Shown one piece after another: positions 34,322 to 44,712 of a DNA stretch of 64,000 nucleotides. This DNA is from Mycobacterium mantenii (GTDB lineage Bacteria > Actinomycetota > Actinomycetes > Mycobacteriales > Mycobacteriaceae). Numbering within the stretch: position 1 is the first letter of the stretch; every line of letters begins with the position of its first letter. The notes under the pieces were generated by a model, which was not told the DNA's origin, did not search any database, and was given only the letters and a program-made list of their open reading frames with translations. A program made the translations under genes and the position numbers. Location: positions 5,208,001 through 5,272,000 of the forward strand of contig NZ_AP022590.1 of assembly GCF_010731775.1 (NCBI RefSeq). Direction: 5' to 3'.

Positions 34322-35038
34322 TCACTGGTCGCTGTCGATCACGCGTGCTGAGCGTACTGGCCGCGACGAGGGACGCCGCCGTCCCGGCAGCGGGATCCGG
34401 TCAGCGATGTTGCTCAGCGGGTTGACCACCATGGTGAGCGCGATGACGGCGTCTTGCAGGGTGGCGATGGCGGGCTCGAGCGCCTCCATCCCGGGCGTCA
34501 GCCGGGCCAGGGTGTCGGCGACGTCGGCGAGCTGATCCAGCGGTCCGTTCTTCGCCGTCAGCTTGTCGACCAGGCCGCCGTCGCTGAGCAGCCGGTCGGC
34601 CAGCCCGTTCTCGGCCAGCAGCCGCTCGATCAACCCCTCTTCGGCGACCAGCTGGTCGGCCAGCCCGCCGGGCTGCAGCGTGCGATGCAAGGCGCCGCCC
34701 TCGGCGGTCAGCCGGTCGAGGAGGCCGCCCTCAGACGTCAGCATGTCGACCACCCCGCCCGGGCGCAGCAGGCGATCGATCGGGCCGTCCGGGGCCACCG
34801 CCCGGCCCAGCGGGGCGTCGTCGTCGAGCAACCTGGCCAGCCGATTGGCCCGGACGATCGCGTCGTCGATCCCGAGCATGGACGTCATCGCGTTGGTGCC
34901 GCCGGTCCCGCCGTCACCCAGCGCTCGCTTCGCCACGCCGACGGCCGCGCTCGCGACGGTCAAACTCGCGTCCGCGGCGGCCAGCCCCACCCGGGCGGGC
35001 GCGGTCGCGGCCGACACGATGTTTTTGGCGAGGTTCAT
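34322..35038 (-). CDS. Decapeptide-repeat protein upstream of phoP (Rv0756c-like)
   Basis: A 238-residue protein (MNLAKNIVSAATAPARVGLAAADAS). The N-terminal 40 residues form an Ala-rich amphipathic helix region. Residues 84-173 hold nine consecutive 10-residue units, such as GGLLDRLTAE, GGLADQLVAE, EGLIERLLAE and NGLADRLLSD. The C-terminus has a hydrophobic segment (TLQDAVIALTMVVNPLSNIADRIPLPG) and a basic tail. It is divergent from phoP, as Rv0756c is in M. tuberculosis, which is the main basis for the equivalence. Function unknown. Confidence 0.75.
   Translation of the reverse strand: MNLAKNIVSAATAPARVGLAAADASLTVASAAVGVAKRALGDGGTGGTNAMTSMLGIDDAIVRANRLARLLDDDAPLGRAVAPDGPIDRLLRPGGVVDMLTSEGGLLDRLTAEGGALHRTLQPGGLADQLVAEEGLIERLLAENGLADRLLSDGGLVDKLTAKNGPLDQLADVADTLARLTPGMEALEPAIATLQDAVIALTMVVNPLSNIADRIPLPGRRRPSSRPVRSARVIDSDQ
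34520..34789 (-). repeat. Nine 30-bp-period units coding for a decapeptide repeat
   Basis: Consensus xGLLDRLxAE. The units are diverged in sequence but exact in length, so the periodicity is protein-level. Leu residues recur at two positions per unit, as in a regular helical or solenoid-like array. Confidence 0.85.
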
Positions 35039-35195
35039 TCCAAGAGTCTATTCACGACTCGGGCCGGCAAGCCCTAGACGTCCCAAGGCAATGCGACGAT
35101 TCCTGGCAGACTACTATCAGACGGCTGGCACTGAGCTTTCAGCAAGTGCACAACCATCACATAGCAAACGTTCAAGTAAGGGACAGAAGCATCTG

Positions 35196-35915
35196 ATGAC
35201 AGCGGCAACCCCCAACGACACGAAACCCGAGGCTCGCGTCCTCGTGGTCGACGACGAAGCCAACATCGTCGAGCTGCTCTCGGTGAGTCTGAAATTCCAG
35301 GGCTTCGAGGTCTATACGGCAACCAACGGCGCCCAAGCTCTGGATCGGGCGCGCGAGGCGCGTCCCGACGCGGTGATCCTCGACGTGATGATGCCGGGCA
35401 TGGACGGCTTCGGGGTGCTGCGGCGGCTGCGCGCCGACGGCATCGAGGCGCCGGCGTTGTTTCTGACCGCCCGGGATTCCTTGCAGGACAAGATCGCCGG
35501 CCTGACGCTGGGCGGCGACGACTATGTGACGAAGCCGTTCAGCCTCGAAGAGGTCGTTGCCCGGTTGCGGGTCATCCTTCGCCGCGCCGGCAAGGGCGGG
35601 GCCGAACCGCGCAGCGCACGGCTCACTTTCGCCGACATCGAGCTCGACGAAGAAACCCACGAAGTGTGGAAGGCCGGTCAGCCGGTCTCGCTGTCGCCGA
35701 CCGAATTCACCCTGCTGCGTTACTTTGTCATCAACGCGGGCACGGTGTTGAGCAAGCCGAAGATCCTCGACCACGTGTGGCGTTACGACTTCGGAGGTGA
35801 CGTCAATGTCGTGGAGTCCTACGTGTCGTATCTCCGCCGCAAGATCGACACCGGGGAGACGCGACTGCTGCACACGCTGCGCGGAGTGGGCTATGTATTG
35901 CGGGAACCGCGCTGA
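35196..35915 (+). CDS. phoP: Two-component response regulator PhoP
   Basis: A 239-residue OmpR/PhoB-type regulator, nearly identical over its length to M. tuberculosis PhoP apart from the extreme N-terminus. Receiver domain: acidic pair in VVDDEAN, phospho-acceptor Asp63 in ILDVMMPG, Lys113 in TKPF. The DNA-binding winged helix spans about residues 145-239 (LSPTEFTLLRYFVINAG, SYVSYLRRKID). ATG at 35196 is chosen; the frame is open far upstream, so an earlier start is possible. PhoP controls lipid (sulfolipid/DAT/PAT in M. tuberculosis), pH and hypoxia responses. phoR follows after 40 bp. Confidence 0.96.
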   Translation: MTAATPNDTKPEARVLVVDDEANIVELLSVSLKFQGFEVYTATNGAQALDRAREARPDAVILDVMMPGMDGFGVLRRLRADGIEAPALFLTARDSLQDKIAGLTLGGDDYVTKPFSLEEVVARLRVILRRAGKGGAEPRSARLTFADIELDEETHEVWKAGQPVSLSPTEFTLLRYFVINAGTVLSKPKILDHVWRYDFGGDVNVVESYVSYLRRKIDTGETRLLHTLRGVGYVLREPR

Positions 35916-35955
35916 GCCGGACAGCGGCCAGCGGTGTTAGCGGAGAAGTAGGCAG

Positions 35956-37398
35956 ATGGTCACCAAGCCTCGGCGTGGAGTGCCCCTGCGGTTAGGGCTC
36001 GTTGCCGCCACCCTGGCCCTGGTCGCCTGCGGCCTCGCGGTTTCGGGGATCGCGGTGACGTCGATCCTGCGGCACAGCCTGGTCAGCCGCATCGACTCCA
36101 CCCTGCTCGACGCGTCCCGCGGCTGGGCGCAGGCCCCGCGGCGGGAGTCGCCGCCGCCCTACGAGGGACCCGACCCGGGCCGGCCGCCATCGAAGTTCTA
36201 CGTGCGCGGCGTCAGCATAGACGGGACCCCGTTCACCGCCATCAACGACCGCAACGCCGAACCGGCGTTACCGGCCGACAACGACGTGGGCCCCAACCCC
36301 ACGACGCTGCCCTCGGTGCACGGCTCGGACATTCAATGGCGCGCTGTCTCGGTGCACGGCCCGCACGGGCTGATCACCGTTGCGATCGACCTGTCCGACC
36401 TTCAGCACACGGTCAGCTCGCTGGTCTGGTTGCAGATGGGCATCGGGGTGGTGGTGCTGGCCGTGGTCGGAATCGCCAGTTTCGCGGTGGTACAGCGCAG
36501 TCTGCGCCCGCTCACCGAGGTCGAGCACACCGCCGCGGACATCGCCGCGGGCCAGCTGGATCGCCGTGTGCCGGAACGAGATCCGCGAACCGAGGTGGGC
36601 CGGCTGTCGCTGGCGCTCAACGGAATGCTCGCGCAGATCCAGGAAGCGCTGGCGTCCTCGGAGTCCTCGGCAGAAAAGGCCCGCAGTTCCGAGGACCGGA
36701 TGCGGCGCTTCATCACCGACGCCAGCCACGAATTGCGCACCCCGCTGACGACCATCCGCGGCTTCGCGGAACTGTATCGGCAGGGCGCCGCCCGTGACGT
36801 CGCGATGCTGTTGTCGCGGATCGAAAGCGAGGCCTCCCGGATGGGCCTGCTGGTCGACGACCTGCTGCTGCTGGCCCGCCTCGATGTGCAACGACCGCTC
36901 GAACACCATCGGGTGGACCTGCTGGCGCTGGCCAGCGACGCGGTACACGACGGGCAGGCGATGGACCCCAAACGCACCATCACCCTGGAGGTCCTCGACG
37001 GTCCCGGCACCCCGGAGGTGCTCGGCGACGAGCCGCGCATCCGGCAGGTCTTGAGCAACCTCATCGCCAACGCCTTGCAGCACACCCCGGAAACCGCCGC
37101 CGTCACCGTGCGGGTCGGCACCGACGGCGACGACGCGGTGCTCGAAGTGGCGGACCAGGGTCCCGGCATGAACCAGCAGGACGCGTCGCGGGTGTTCGAG
37201 CGGTTCTATCGCACCGACTCGTCGCGGGCCCGGGCCAGCGGCGGCACCGGGCTCGGGCTATCCATCGTCGAGTCGTTGGTGCGGGCGCACGGCGGCGTCG
37301 TCAGCGTGACCACCGCGCCCGGCGAAGGATGCTGCTTCCGGGTGATGCTGCCGCGCATCAGTGACGTCCCCGCGCACGAGCCGGTTCACGCCAACTGA
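35956..37398 (+). CDS. phoR: Two-component sensor histidine kinase PhoR
   Basis: A 480-residue membrane kinase. Two transmembrane helices (about residues 14-36 and 157-179) flank an extracytoplasmic sensor loop of about 120 residues. Then come HAMP ([19 protein letters not shown]), the dimerisation H-box with His258 in [12 protein letters not shown], and the ATPase domain with N-box [13 protein letters not shown]1 DQGPGM and G2 [13 protein letters not shown]. The kinase core is very close to M. tuberculosis PhoR, whereas the sensor loop is more diverged. The last 13 bp overlap the end of the convergent HIT gene. Confidence 0.95.
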   Translation: MVTKPRRGVPLRLGLVAATLALVACGLAVSGIAVTSILRHSLVSRIDSTLLDASRGWAQAPRRESPPPYEGPDPGRPPSKFYVRGVSIDGTPFTAINDRNAEPALPADNDVGPNPTTLPSVHGSDIQWRAVSVHGPHGLITVAIDLSDLQHTVSSLVWLQMGIGVVVLAVVGIASFAVVQRSLRPLTEVEHTAADIAAGQLDRRVPERDPRTEVGRLSLALNGMLAQIQEALASSESSAEKARSSEDRMRRFITDASHELRTPLTTIRGFAELYRQGAARDVAMLLSRIESEASRMGLLVDDLLLLARLDVQRPLEHHRVDLLALASDAVHDGQAMDPKRTITLEVLDGPGTPEVLGDEPRIRQVLSNLIANALQHTPETAAVTVRVGTDGDDAVLEVADQGPGMNQQDASRVFERFYRTDSSRARASGGTGLGLSIVESLVRAHGGVVSVTTAPGEGCCFRVMLPRISDVPAHEPVHAN

Positions 37399-37790
37399 GC
37401 CAGCGCCGCCTTGATCTTGGCCTGGGCCTCGTCCAGCGATTCCGCCGACGGGTTGCGGTCGACGTTGGCAAAGCCGAAGTCGCTGAGGCTGCGGGTGGGG
37501 AAGACGTGCACGTGCAGGTGAGGCACCTCCAGCCCGGCGATGATCACGCCGGACCGCTCGGTTCTGAAGGCCTTGCACACCGCCTTGCCGATCAACTGGC
37601 TCACGGCCATGACCCGGGCGAAGCCCGGGCCATCGACGTCCTGCCAATTGTCGATCTCGGCGCGCGGCACGACGAGCGTGTGCCCCTGCGTCATCGGCTC
37701 GATCGTCAGGAACGCGACGACGTCGTCGTCCTCGTAGACGAAGCGGCCAGGGAGTTCACGGTTGATGATCTTGGTGAAGATCGACGCCAT
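37386..37790 (-). CDS. HIT-family nucleotide-binding hydrolase (Rv0759c-like)
   Basis: A 134-residue HIT protein ([22 protein letters not shown]). The His triad HLHVHVF is at 91-97, and [11 protein letters not shown] forms the central strand. HIT proteins hydrolyse or transfer nucleotidyl groups; the substrate here is unknown. Its stop overlaps the phoR stop region on the other strand. First member of the minus-strand block running back from aldA. Confidence 0.9.
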   Translation of the reverse strand: MASIFTKIINRELPGRFVYEDDDVVAFLTIEPMTQGHTLVVPRAEIDNWQDVDGPGFARVMAVSQLIGKAVCKAFRTERSGVIIAGLEVPHLHVHVFPTRSLSDFGFANVDRNPSAESLDEAQAKIKAALAQLA

Positions 37791-37826
37791 GGGCCCAGCA
37801 TATGTGCGGCGATCAGACGGCCCCGC

Positions 37827-38264
37827 TCAGCCCTCCTGGCCGAACTTCATCATGTCGAGGTTCCAGTATCCGCGCATGTTGGTGATCAGACCGGCGTCGT
37901 TGACCTTGTAGGTGAATACCCCGCGCACCGAGCTGGTGAGGCCGCCTTCGAACTTGCTGTCGAGCACCAGGATATGGGCGATCTCGTCGGGCGAACTCGA
38001 CGGGAAGGTCTCCTCGCAGGTGATGGAGAGCTGGTTGGCGGCGATGTTGGTGTCGAAGAAGGCGCCGACGGCCTCCTTGCCGCGGACGCCGCTGCCGTCG
38101 GGGTTGGTGACGGACTTGCCGATCGGGTCCTCGATGACGACGTCGTCGGACATCAGCGCCAGCCAGCCCTCGCGGTCGTGCGCTTGCACGCACCGCCACG
38201 ACGACTGCGACGCGGCCAGGGCCGGGGACGCCTGGGATTCTTGAGCTTTCGCGGTTTCGGTCAT
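37827..38264 (-). CDS. NTF2-like/ketosteroid-isomerase-fold protein (Rv0760c-like)
   Basis: A 145-residue protein. The NTF2-like fold is suggested by WLALMSDDVVIEDPIGKS near the N-terminus, a helix around VGAFFDTNIA and beta-strands (VRGVFTYKVNDAGLITNMRGYW). Rv0760c has a ketosteroid-isomerase-like fold and binds steroids, but its physiological reaction is unclear. Located 13 bp downstream of the FadH-like flavoenzyme and likely in one operon with it. Confidence 0.85.
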   Translation of the reverse strand: MTETAKAQESQASPALAASQSSWRCVQAHDREGWLALMSDDVVIEDPIGKSVTNPDGSGVRGKEAVGAFFDTNIAANQLSITCEETFPSSSPDEIAHILVLDSKFEGGLTSSVRGVFTYKVNDAGLITNMRGYWNLDMMKFGQEG

Positions 38265-38277
38265 TTCTCTCCTGTCA

Positions 38278-40332
38278 CTAGATAGCGCACGCGGCGCGCG
38301 CGCCTTCCTCGGTGGCTTTGCGGATCAGGCCGAGTCCGGTGCAGTCGCCGGCGGCGTGCACCTCGGCGCCGGGCAGGGCGCCGGCGAGGGCGTCGAACAG
38401 GGTGGTGTCGGGCTCGACCGTGCCGGCCAGCACGACGCTGTCGGCGCCCAACTGCCGTGTGGTCCCCCCGTCGGGGGTGAACACCACCGCATCGGCGGTG
38501 ATGCGATCGGTGGCCGCGCGGACGTGCACGGTGACGACCAGCCGGTCGAGACGGTCCATGTGTTCGGTCTTGCGCTTGTTGCCCACTTCGGGAGCGATGT
38601 CTCTGCCGGCCTCGAGTATGGTCACCCACCGGCCCCGGCCGGCAAGGAATTCCGCTAATTCGAGGGCAACCAGGTCACCGCCGACGATGACGACCCGGCG
38701 TCCCAGCGGCATCCAAGCCCGGCTGGCGAACCGGATCGCGGCGGCCCGCACCAGCCGCTGCCGCCAGCCCGACAGCGCCGAGGCGCCGACGCGCTGCCAG
38801 GCGGCAGCGCCGGATTGCGCACGGCCGCCGAGTAATTCGCGTAGTCCGGGCCCGGTGAGTACGTGCGCGTGATCGGCGCCGGGGATCGGTGGCACCGCGA
38901 CGCGCCCGCCGGTGGCCACCACCACCGCGTCGGGTGCGGCCGCGACGACGTCGTGCACCGACGCCGCGTGGCCCAACCGCACCTCGGTGGTGCCGGCCTT
39001 GAGCTCGTCGCACAGGTAGCGCAGAAACGGCTGGTTCTCCGGATGCAGCACCGACGCCCAGCGCAGCGCCCCGCCCAGTGCGGCGCTGCGCTCGAAAAGC
39101 GTGACGCGGTGGCCGCGTTCGGTGGCGACGCGGGCGGCCTCCAGGCCCGCCGGTCCGCCGCCGATCACCACCACACGCTTGGTGCGGGCCGCGCGCGCCG
39201 CGGACAGTTGTCGCTCCTTGCCGGTGCGCGGATTGACGGCGCAGTCGACCGAGAAGCGCTGTTCCATTGCGTCGATGCAGTTTTCGCAGGAGATGCACTT
39301 ACGGACCCGGTGAGCTTCCCCGGACAGAACTTTGCGGGGCAAGTCCGGGTCAGCCAGCATCGGACGCCCCATGGCGATGAAATCGGCACGGCCGTCGGCC
39401 AGGATCTGTTCGGCGCGGGCCGGTTCGTGAATGCGGCCGACGGCGATCACCGGCACGTCGACCACTTGCTTGACGGCGGCCGCGGCGCCGACGTTGAGTT
39501 CGTCGCCGTCGTCGGCGCCGTTGACCATACCGGTGACCAGCCGATCGATGACCCCCCCGCTGACGTGGAACGCGTCGACGCCGGCGGCGACGAGTTGGGG
39601 TGCCAGCCGGGCGGTTTCGTAGATGGCCCGGCCACCGGCGACGCGTTCGTACCCGGAGATGCGCAGCGTGATCGGCAGGGCATCGCCGACCTCGGAGCGG
39701 ATCGCGGCCAGCGCCTCGAGCACCACCCGTACCCGGCCGCGCGCCGAGTCGCCGCGATAGTCGTCGGTGCGCCGATTGCGTTGCGGGGCAAGGAAAGATC
39801 CCAGCAGCATGTAGCCATGCGCGGCGTGCAGCTCGATGCCGTCGTAGCCGGCCTCGACGGCACGCCGGGCCGCGGCCTTGAACAGATCGAGCACCGCGGC
39901 GAGCTGCTGTGTGGTGATCTCGGCCGACGGCCGCCCGGTGAGGTAGGACGGAATCACCGACGGGCCCAGCGAGGTGACCCCGAAGATCTCGGGCCCCAGG
40001 CCGTCGGGCCCGGCGTGCACGATCTGGGGCTGGATCTTGGCGCCGTGCTCGTGCACCGCCTCCACCAACGCCCGGTGCGCACCCACCGCGTCATCGGTGC
40101 CCAGATGCAAACCCCCGGGAGTCTCGGGGTGGTGGTGGTCAACCCCGGTGGCGCCCAACGTGATCAGCCCGACCCCGCCGCGGGCGCGCGCCGCGAAATA
40201 GTCGCGGGTGCGCTCCGACGGCAGCCCGTCCGGTGTGCCGTACATCGTCTCCATCGGAGACATGACCATGCGGTTGCGCACCGTCATGGCGCCGATTCGT
40301 CCCGGCGCCATGAGGTGGCCGAAGCCGGTCAC
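38278..40332 (-). CDS. FadH/OYE-type NAD(P)H:flavin oxidoreductase (2,4-dienoyl-CoA reductase-like)
   Basis: A 684-residue enzyme starting at GTG. Residues 1-360 are an old-yellow-enzyme TIM barrel (RNRMVMSPMETMYGT; active-site region AGYDGIELHAAHGYMLLGSF; FIAMGRPMLADPD). The iron-sulfur motif CISCENC with a further Cys 11 residues later (CAVNP) binds one 4Fe-4S cluster. From about residue 385 there is a FAD/NAD(P) domain with VVIGGGPAGLEAA and a second dinucleotide motif VVIVGGDLVALELA. This is the domain order of E. coli FadH. Substrate could be dienoyl-CoA or another enone. M. tuberculosis has no gene here between Rv0760c and Rv0761c. Confidence 0.87.
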   Translation of the reverse strand: MTGFGHLMAPGRIGAMTVRNRMVMSPMETMYGTPDGLPSERTRDYFAARARGGVGLITLGATGVDHHHPETPGGLHLGTDDAVGAHRALVEAVHEHGAKIQPQIVHAGPDGLGPEIFGVTSLGPSVIPSYLTGRPSAEITTQQLAAVLDLFKAAARRAVEAGYDGIELHAAHGYMLLGSFLAPQRNRRTDDYRGDSARGRVRVVLEALAAIRSEVGDALPITLRISGYERVAGGRAIYETARLAPQLVAAGVDAFHVSGGVIDRLVTGMVNGADDGDELNVGAAAAVKQVVDVPVIAVGRIHEPARAEQILADGRADFIAMGRPMLADPDLPRKVLSGEAHRVRKCISCENCIDAMEQRFSVDCAVNPRTGKERQLSAARAARTKRVVVIGGGPAGLEAARVATERGHRVTLFERSAALGGALRWASVLHPENQPFLRYLCDELKAGTTEVRLGHAASVHDVVAAAPDAVVVATGGRVAVPPIPGADHAHVLTGPGLRELLGGRAQSGAAAWQRVGASALSGWRQRLVRAAAIRFASRAWMPLGRRVVIVGGDLVALELAEFLAGRGRWVTILEAGRDIAPEVGNKRKTEHMDRLDRLVVTVHVRAATDRITADAVVFTPDGGTTRQLGADSVVLAGTVEPDTTLFDALAGALPGAEVHAAGDCTGLGLIRKATEEGARAACAI

Positions 40333-40360
40333 TGAATGGACGCGGCCGATGACCGGTGGT

Positions 40361-41488
40361 TTACCGGTCGGCGTCGGTGAACCGGATGACGCCGCGAATG
40401 TTCTTGCCGTCCAGCATGTCCTGGTAGCCGTCGTTGATCTGCTCCAGCTTGTACTGGCGGGTGATCATGTCGTCCAGGTTCAGCTTGCCGGCCTTGTACA
40501 TCGACAGCAGCTGCGGGATGTCGTACTGCGGGTTGCCGCCACCGAAGATGGTGCCCTGCAGGTTCTTCTGCATCAGGGTCAGCATCGCCAGGTTCAGGTT
40601 GACGTTGGTGTCCAGCAGGCTGCCGATGGCGGTCAGCACGCAGGTGCCGCCCTTTTGGGTGATGTTCAGGTAGTTGTCCACGTCGGCGCCGTGCAGCTCG
40701 CCCACGGTGACCACGACCTTGTGGGCCATCAGGCCGTAGGTGACCTCGGCCATGCCCGCCATCGCGGCCATGATGTCGGGGTAGACGTGGGTGGCGCCGA
40801 ACTTCAGCGCCTGGTCGCGCTTCCACTCAACCGGGTCGATCGCGAAGATGTAGCGCGCGCCGGCGTTGGCGGCTCCCTGCAGCGCCGCCATGCCGACCCC
40901 GCCGACGCCGACGATGGCGACGTCCTGCCCGGGCCGGATGTCAGCGGTGCGGACCGACGAACCGTAGCCGGTGGTGACGCCGCAGCCGACCAGCGCGGCG
41001 ACCTCGAACGGGACCGACGGGTCGATCTTCACCACCGAGCTGCGGTGCACGACCATGTACGGCGAGAACGTGCCCAGCAGCGTCATAGGGTAGACGTTCT
41101 GGCCGCGAGCCTGGATGCGGAAGGTGCCGTCGGAGACCGCCTCTCCGCCCAGCAGGCCTGCGCCCAGGTCGCACAGGTTGCGCATGCCGGCCTGACAGGT
41201 CGGGCACTGCCCACAGGAGGGGATGAACGACAGCACGACGTGGTCACCCGGGGCGATGTCTTCCACGCCGGGACCGACCTCGGTGACGATGCCCGCGCCC
41301 TCGTGACCGCCGAGCACCGGGAAACCGGCCATCGGAATACCGCCGGTGACCAGGTGATGGTCGGAATGGCACATGCCCGCCGCTTCCATCTGGATCTTGA
41401 CCTCATGCGCTTGCGGGTCGCCGATCTCGATTTCCTCGATGGACCAGGGCTGGTTGAACTCCCAGATCAGTGCGCCTTTTGTCTTCAC
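40361..41488 (-). CDS. adhB: Zinc-type NDMA-dependent alcohol dehydrogenase (AdhB-like, Rv0761c)
   Basis: A 375-residue medium-chain dehydrogenase starting at GTG. Catalytic zinc ligands lie in GMCHSDHH and GGHEGAGIV; the structural-zinc lobe has CGQCPTCQAGMRNLC. Rossmann motif VGVGGVGMAA. Length and sequence fit the mycobacterial/Amycolatopsis group with tightly bound NAD that uses NDMA as an artificial acceptor. Located 28 bp upstream of the FadH-like gene. It probably oxidises primary or sterol-derived alcohols; the true substrate is unknown. Confidence 0.88.
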   Translation of the reverse strand: MKTKGALIWEFNQPWSIEEIEIGDPQAHEVKIQMEAAGMCHSDHHLVTGGIPMAGFPVLGGHEGAGIVTEVGPGVEDIAPGDHVVLSFIPSCGQCPTCQAGMRNLCDLGAGLLGGEAVSDGTFRIQARGQNVYPMTLLGTFSPYMVVHRSSVVKIDPSVPFEVAALVGCGVTTGYGSSVRTADIRPGQDVAIVGVGGVGMAALQGAANAGARYIFAIDPVEWKRDQALKFGATHVYPDIMAAMAGMAEVTYGLMAHKVVVTVGELHGADVDNYLNITQKGGTCVLTAIGSLLDTNVNLNLAMLTLMQKNLQGTIFGGGNPQYDIPQLLSMYKAGKLNLDDMITRQYKLEQINDGYQDMLDGKNIRGVIRFTDADR

Positions 41489-41686
41489 GATGGTCCTGAC
41501 CCCATTTCGCCTTTGAATTGATCAGAGCTGACCGGCCCCTTCATGTCGGCCAGCTAGGTGACGGGTGCCACAGGCACCCTTGTCGCGTCAGCATAGCGCG
41601 TGCAACAAATCAAATGCTTGGTTGGCTCCGCGGCGATCGCAAGCGCGGCGGAGCCGGGCGCAGCGGGTCGCCGCCATTGGACCCAC

Positions 41687-42241
41687 TCACCAGATGGGGA
41701 CCGGGGCTTCGCCAAGCGGGTAGTAGCCGGGCAGCTTTTCGCCGGCGATGCTGCGTTCGATCCGCTTCTGCATGCCCTCGCTCAGGTCGCCGGACTCGAT
41801 GAGCTTGCCGAACATGTACGCGACGTGACCGAAGTCGAAGAAGTCGCGCTGCCATTCGATCTGCTGGTCGCTGTTGAGGCGGAACCAGCTGCCGCCGATG
41901 CCGTAGATCTCGTCCTGGGTGCCGTCGTTCTTGTTGACGATCTGTTTCCAGAAGCCGACGATCTCGCCCTGCTTCTCGTCGATGAGTACCTTCTGGTACT
42001 CGTACACCCAGTTCTCCAGACCTTCCATCTCCAGGCCGAGGGCGACGTCGCGGATCTCGTCGACGCCCACGCACATCACGTCTTCCTTGGGACCGATGTT
42101 CCAGCCGTACGTGGCGTCCTGGGTGTAGAAATCCGCCAACGGCCGCCAGTCACCGGACTTTTCGCAGTCTTTGTTGGCCTGCAGCCAGCGGTCGACCCAT
42201 GCCTCGAGGTCTGCACGCGAGTGTGACGCTTGCCCTGTCAT
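41687..42241 (-). CDS. SnoaL/NTF2-like conserved protein (Rv0762c-like)
   Basis: A 184-residue soluble protein (MTGQASHSRADLEAWVDRWL). It has a pattern of Trp/Tyr-rich strands (WRPLADFYTQDATYGWNIGP, WVYEYQKVLIDEKQGEIVGF) suggesting an NTF2/SnoaL-like alpha+beta barrel. It is three bases from the ferredoxin stop and conserved in place as Rv0762c within the cyp51 operon. Function unknown. Confidence 0.8.
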   Translation of the reverse strand: MTGQASHSRADLEAWVDRWLQANKDCEKSGDWRPLADFYTQDATYGWNIGPKEDVMCVGVDEIRDVALGLEMEGLENWVYEYQKVLIDEKQGEIVGFWKQIVNKNDGTQDEIYGIGGSWFRLNSDQQIEWQRDFFDFGHVAYMFGKLIESGDLSEGMQKRIERSIAGEKLPGYYPLGEAPVPIW

Positions 42242-42244
42242 AAG

Positions 42245-43827
<1,583 letters not shown>

Positions 43828-43884
43828 TTGCTCACTCCTCCTCGGCGCGAATGCTGCGCGCCGCATCGTCGATTCGCGAAGAAG

Positions 43885-44712
43885 TCATTGTCCTGGCATC
43901 CCCTCTTCGCCGAGCGCTAGCTTCTGGCGATCTTTCTTGTCGGCCAACGGGGCTTCGGGCTGAAGCTCCATGTTCGCGATGAAGCCACCGCGCGGTGTCT
44001 CGGCGACGAACGTGATGGCGCGTGCCAGATCCGCCGCACGCAGAAAGTAGTCGTGGCGGGCCTGTCCCCACTTGGCCCAGTCCTCCAGAGCCGGACCGAT
44101 CTTCTCGGCCGGCAGGCTCCAGCCCATCGACGTCTTCGTCGGGCCGGGGTGCACGATCGAGGCCCGCACGCCGGTGCCCTCGAGCTCCATCTGGAAGTTG
44201 GTGACCATCGCGACCAGCGCGGCCTTGGCCGCACCGTAGGCCCCCATGTGCGGACGCTGGCGCAGCGCCACGTCGGAGCCGACGAAGATCAGGTCCCCGC
44301 GCTGCCTCTCCAGCATGCCGGGCAGCACCGCGGCGGCCAGCCGGTTCGCGCCGACGAGGTGAATCTGCAGCTGCGACTCGAATTCGTCTGTGGTGATTTC
44401 GGCGAGCTTTCCGAAGTAGGTGTCACCCGCGCCGGCCACCAGCACCTCGATGTCGCCGAGCGCGTCGACCGACTGTGCGACAAAGGATTTCACCGAGTTG
44501 GGGTCGGTGACGTCCAGGTGGAATCCGACCGCCTCGCCGCCCTCGGCGTTGATCTTGCCGACGATGTCGTCGAGCTTCTCGACGCGCCGGGCGCCCAGGG
44601 CGACCGGGAAACCGTGCGCCGCGAGCTCGATGGCGGTTGCCTCTCCGATGCCTGAGGAAGCGCCGGCCACGATGGCGGGCCGGCGTTCGGGCAAGGGTTC
44701 AAAGCGGGGCAT
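43885..44712 (-). CDS. SDR-family oxidoreductase (Rv0765c-like)
   Basis: A 275-residue short-chain dehydrogenase: cofactor loop AGASSGIGEA near residues 17-26, NADP-type Arg pair in GARRVEKLDD, and YGAAKAALV as active-site Tyr/Lys. The NNAG position reads AGAGD, an atypical variant. Its ATG lies directly against the TGA of cyp123. It is part of the cyp123-SDR-cyp51-ferredoxin unit; substrate unknown. Confidence 0.87.
   Translation of the reverse strand: MPRFEPLPERRPAIVAGASSGIGEATAIELAAHGFPVALGARRVEKLDDIVGKINAEGGEAVGFHLDVTDPNSVKSFVAQSVDALGDIEVLVAGAGDTYFGKLAEITTDEFESQLQIHLVGANRLAAAVLPGMLERQRGDLIFVGSDVALRQRPHMGAYGAAKAALVAMVTNFQMELEGTGVRASIVHPGPTKTSMGWSLPAEKIGPALEDWAKWGQARHDYFLRAADLARAITFVAETPRGGFIANMELQPEAPLADKKDRQKLALGEEGMPGQ

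Noticed and set aside
35091..35195. Extended PhoP starting at the ATG at 35091
   Set aside because: The extra residues (MRRFLADYYQTAG...) do not resemble known PhoP N-termini and would span the likely promoter; the ATG at 35196 begins directly before the conserved region.
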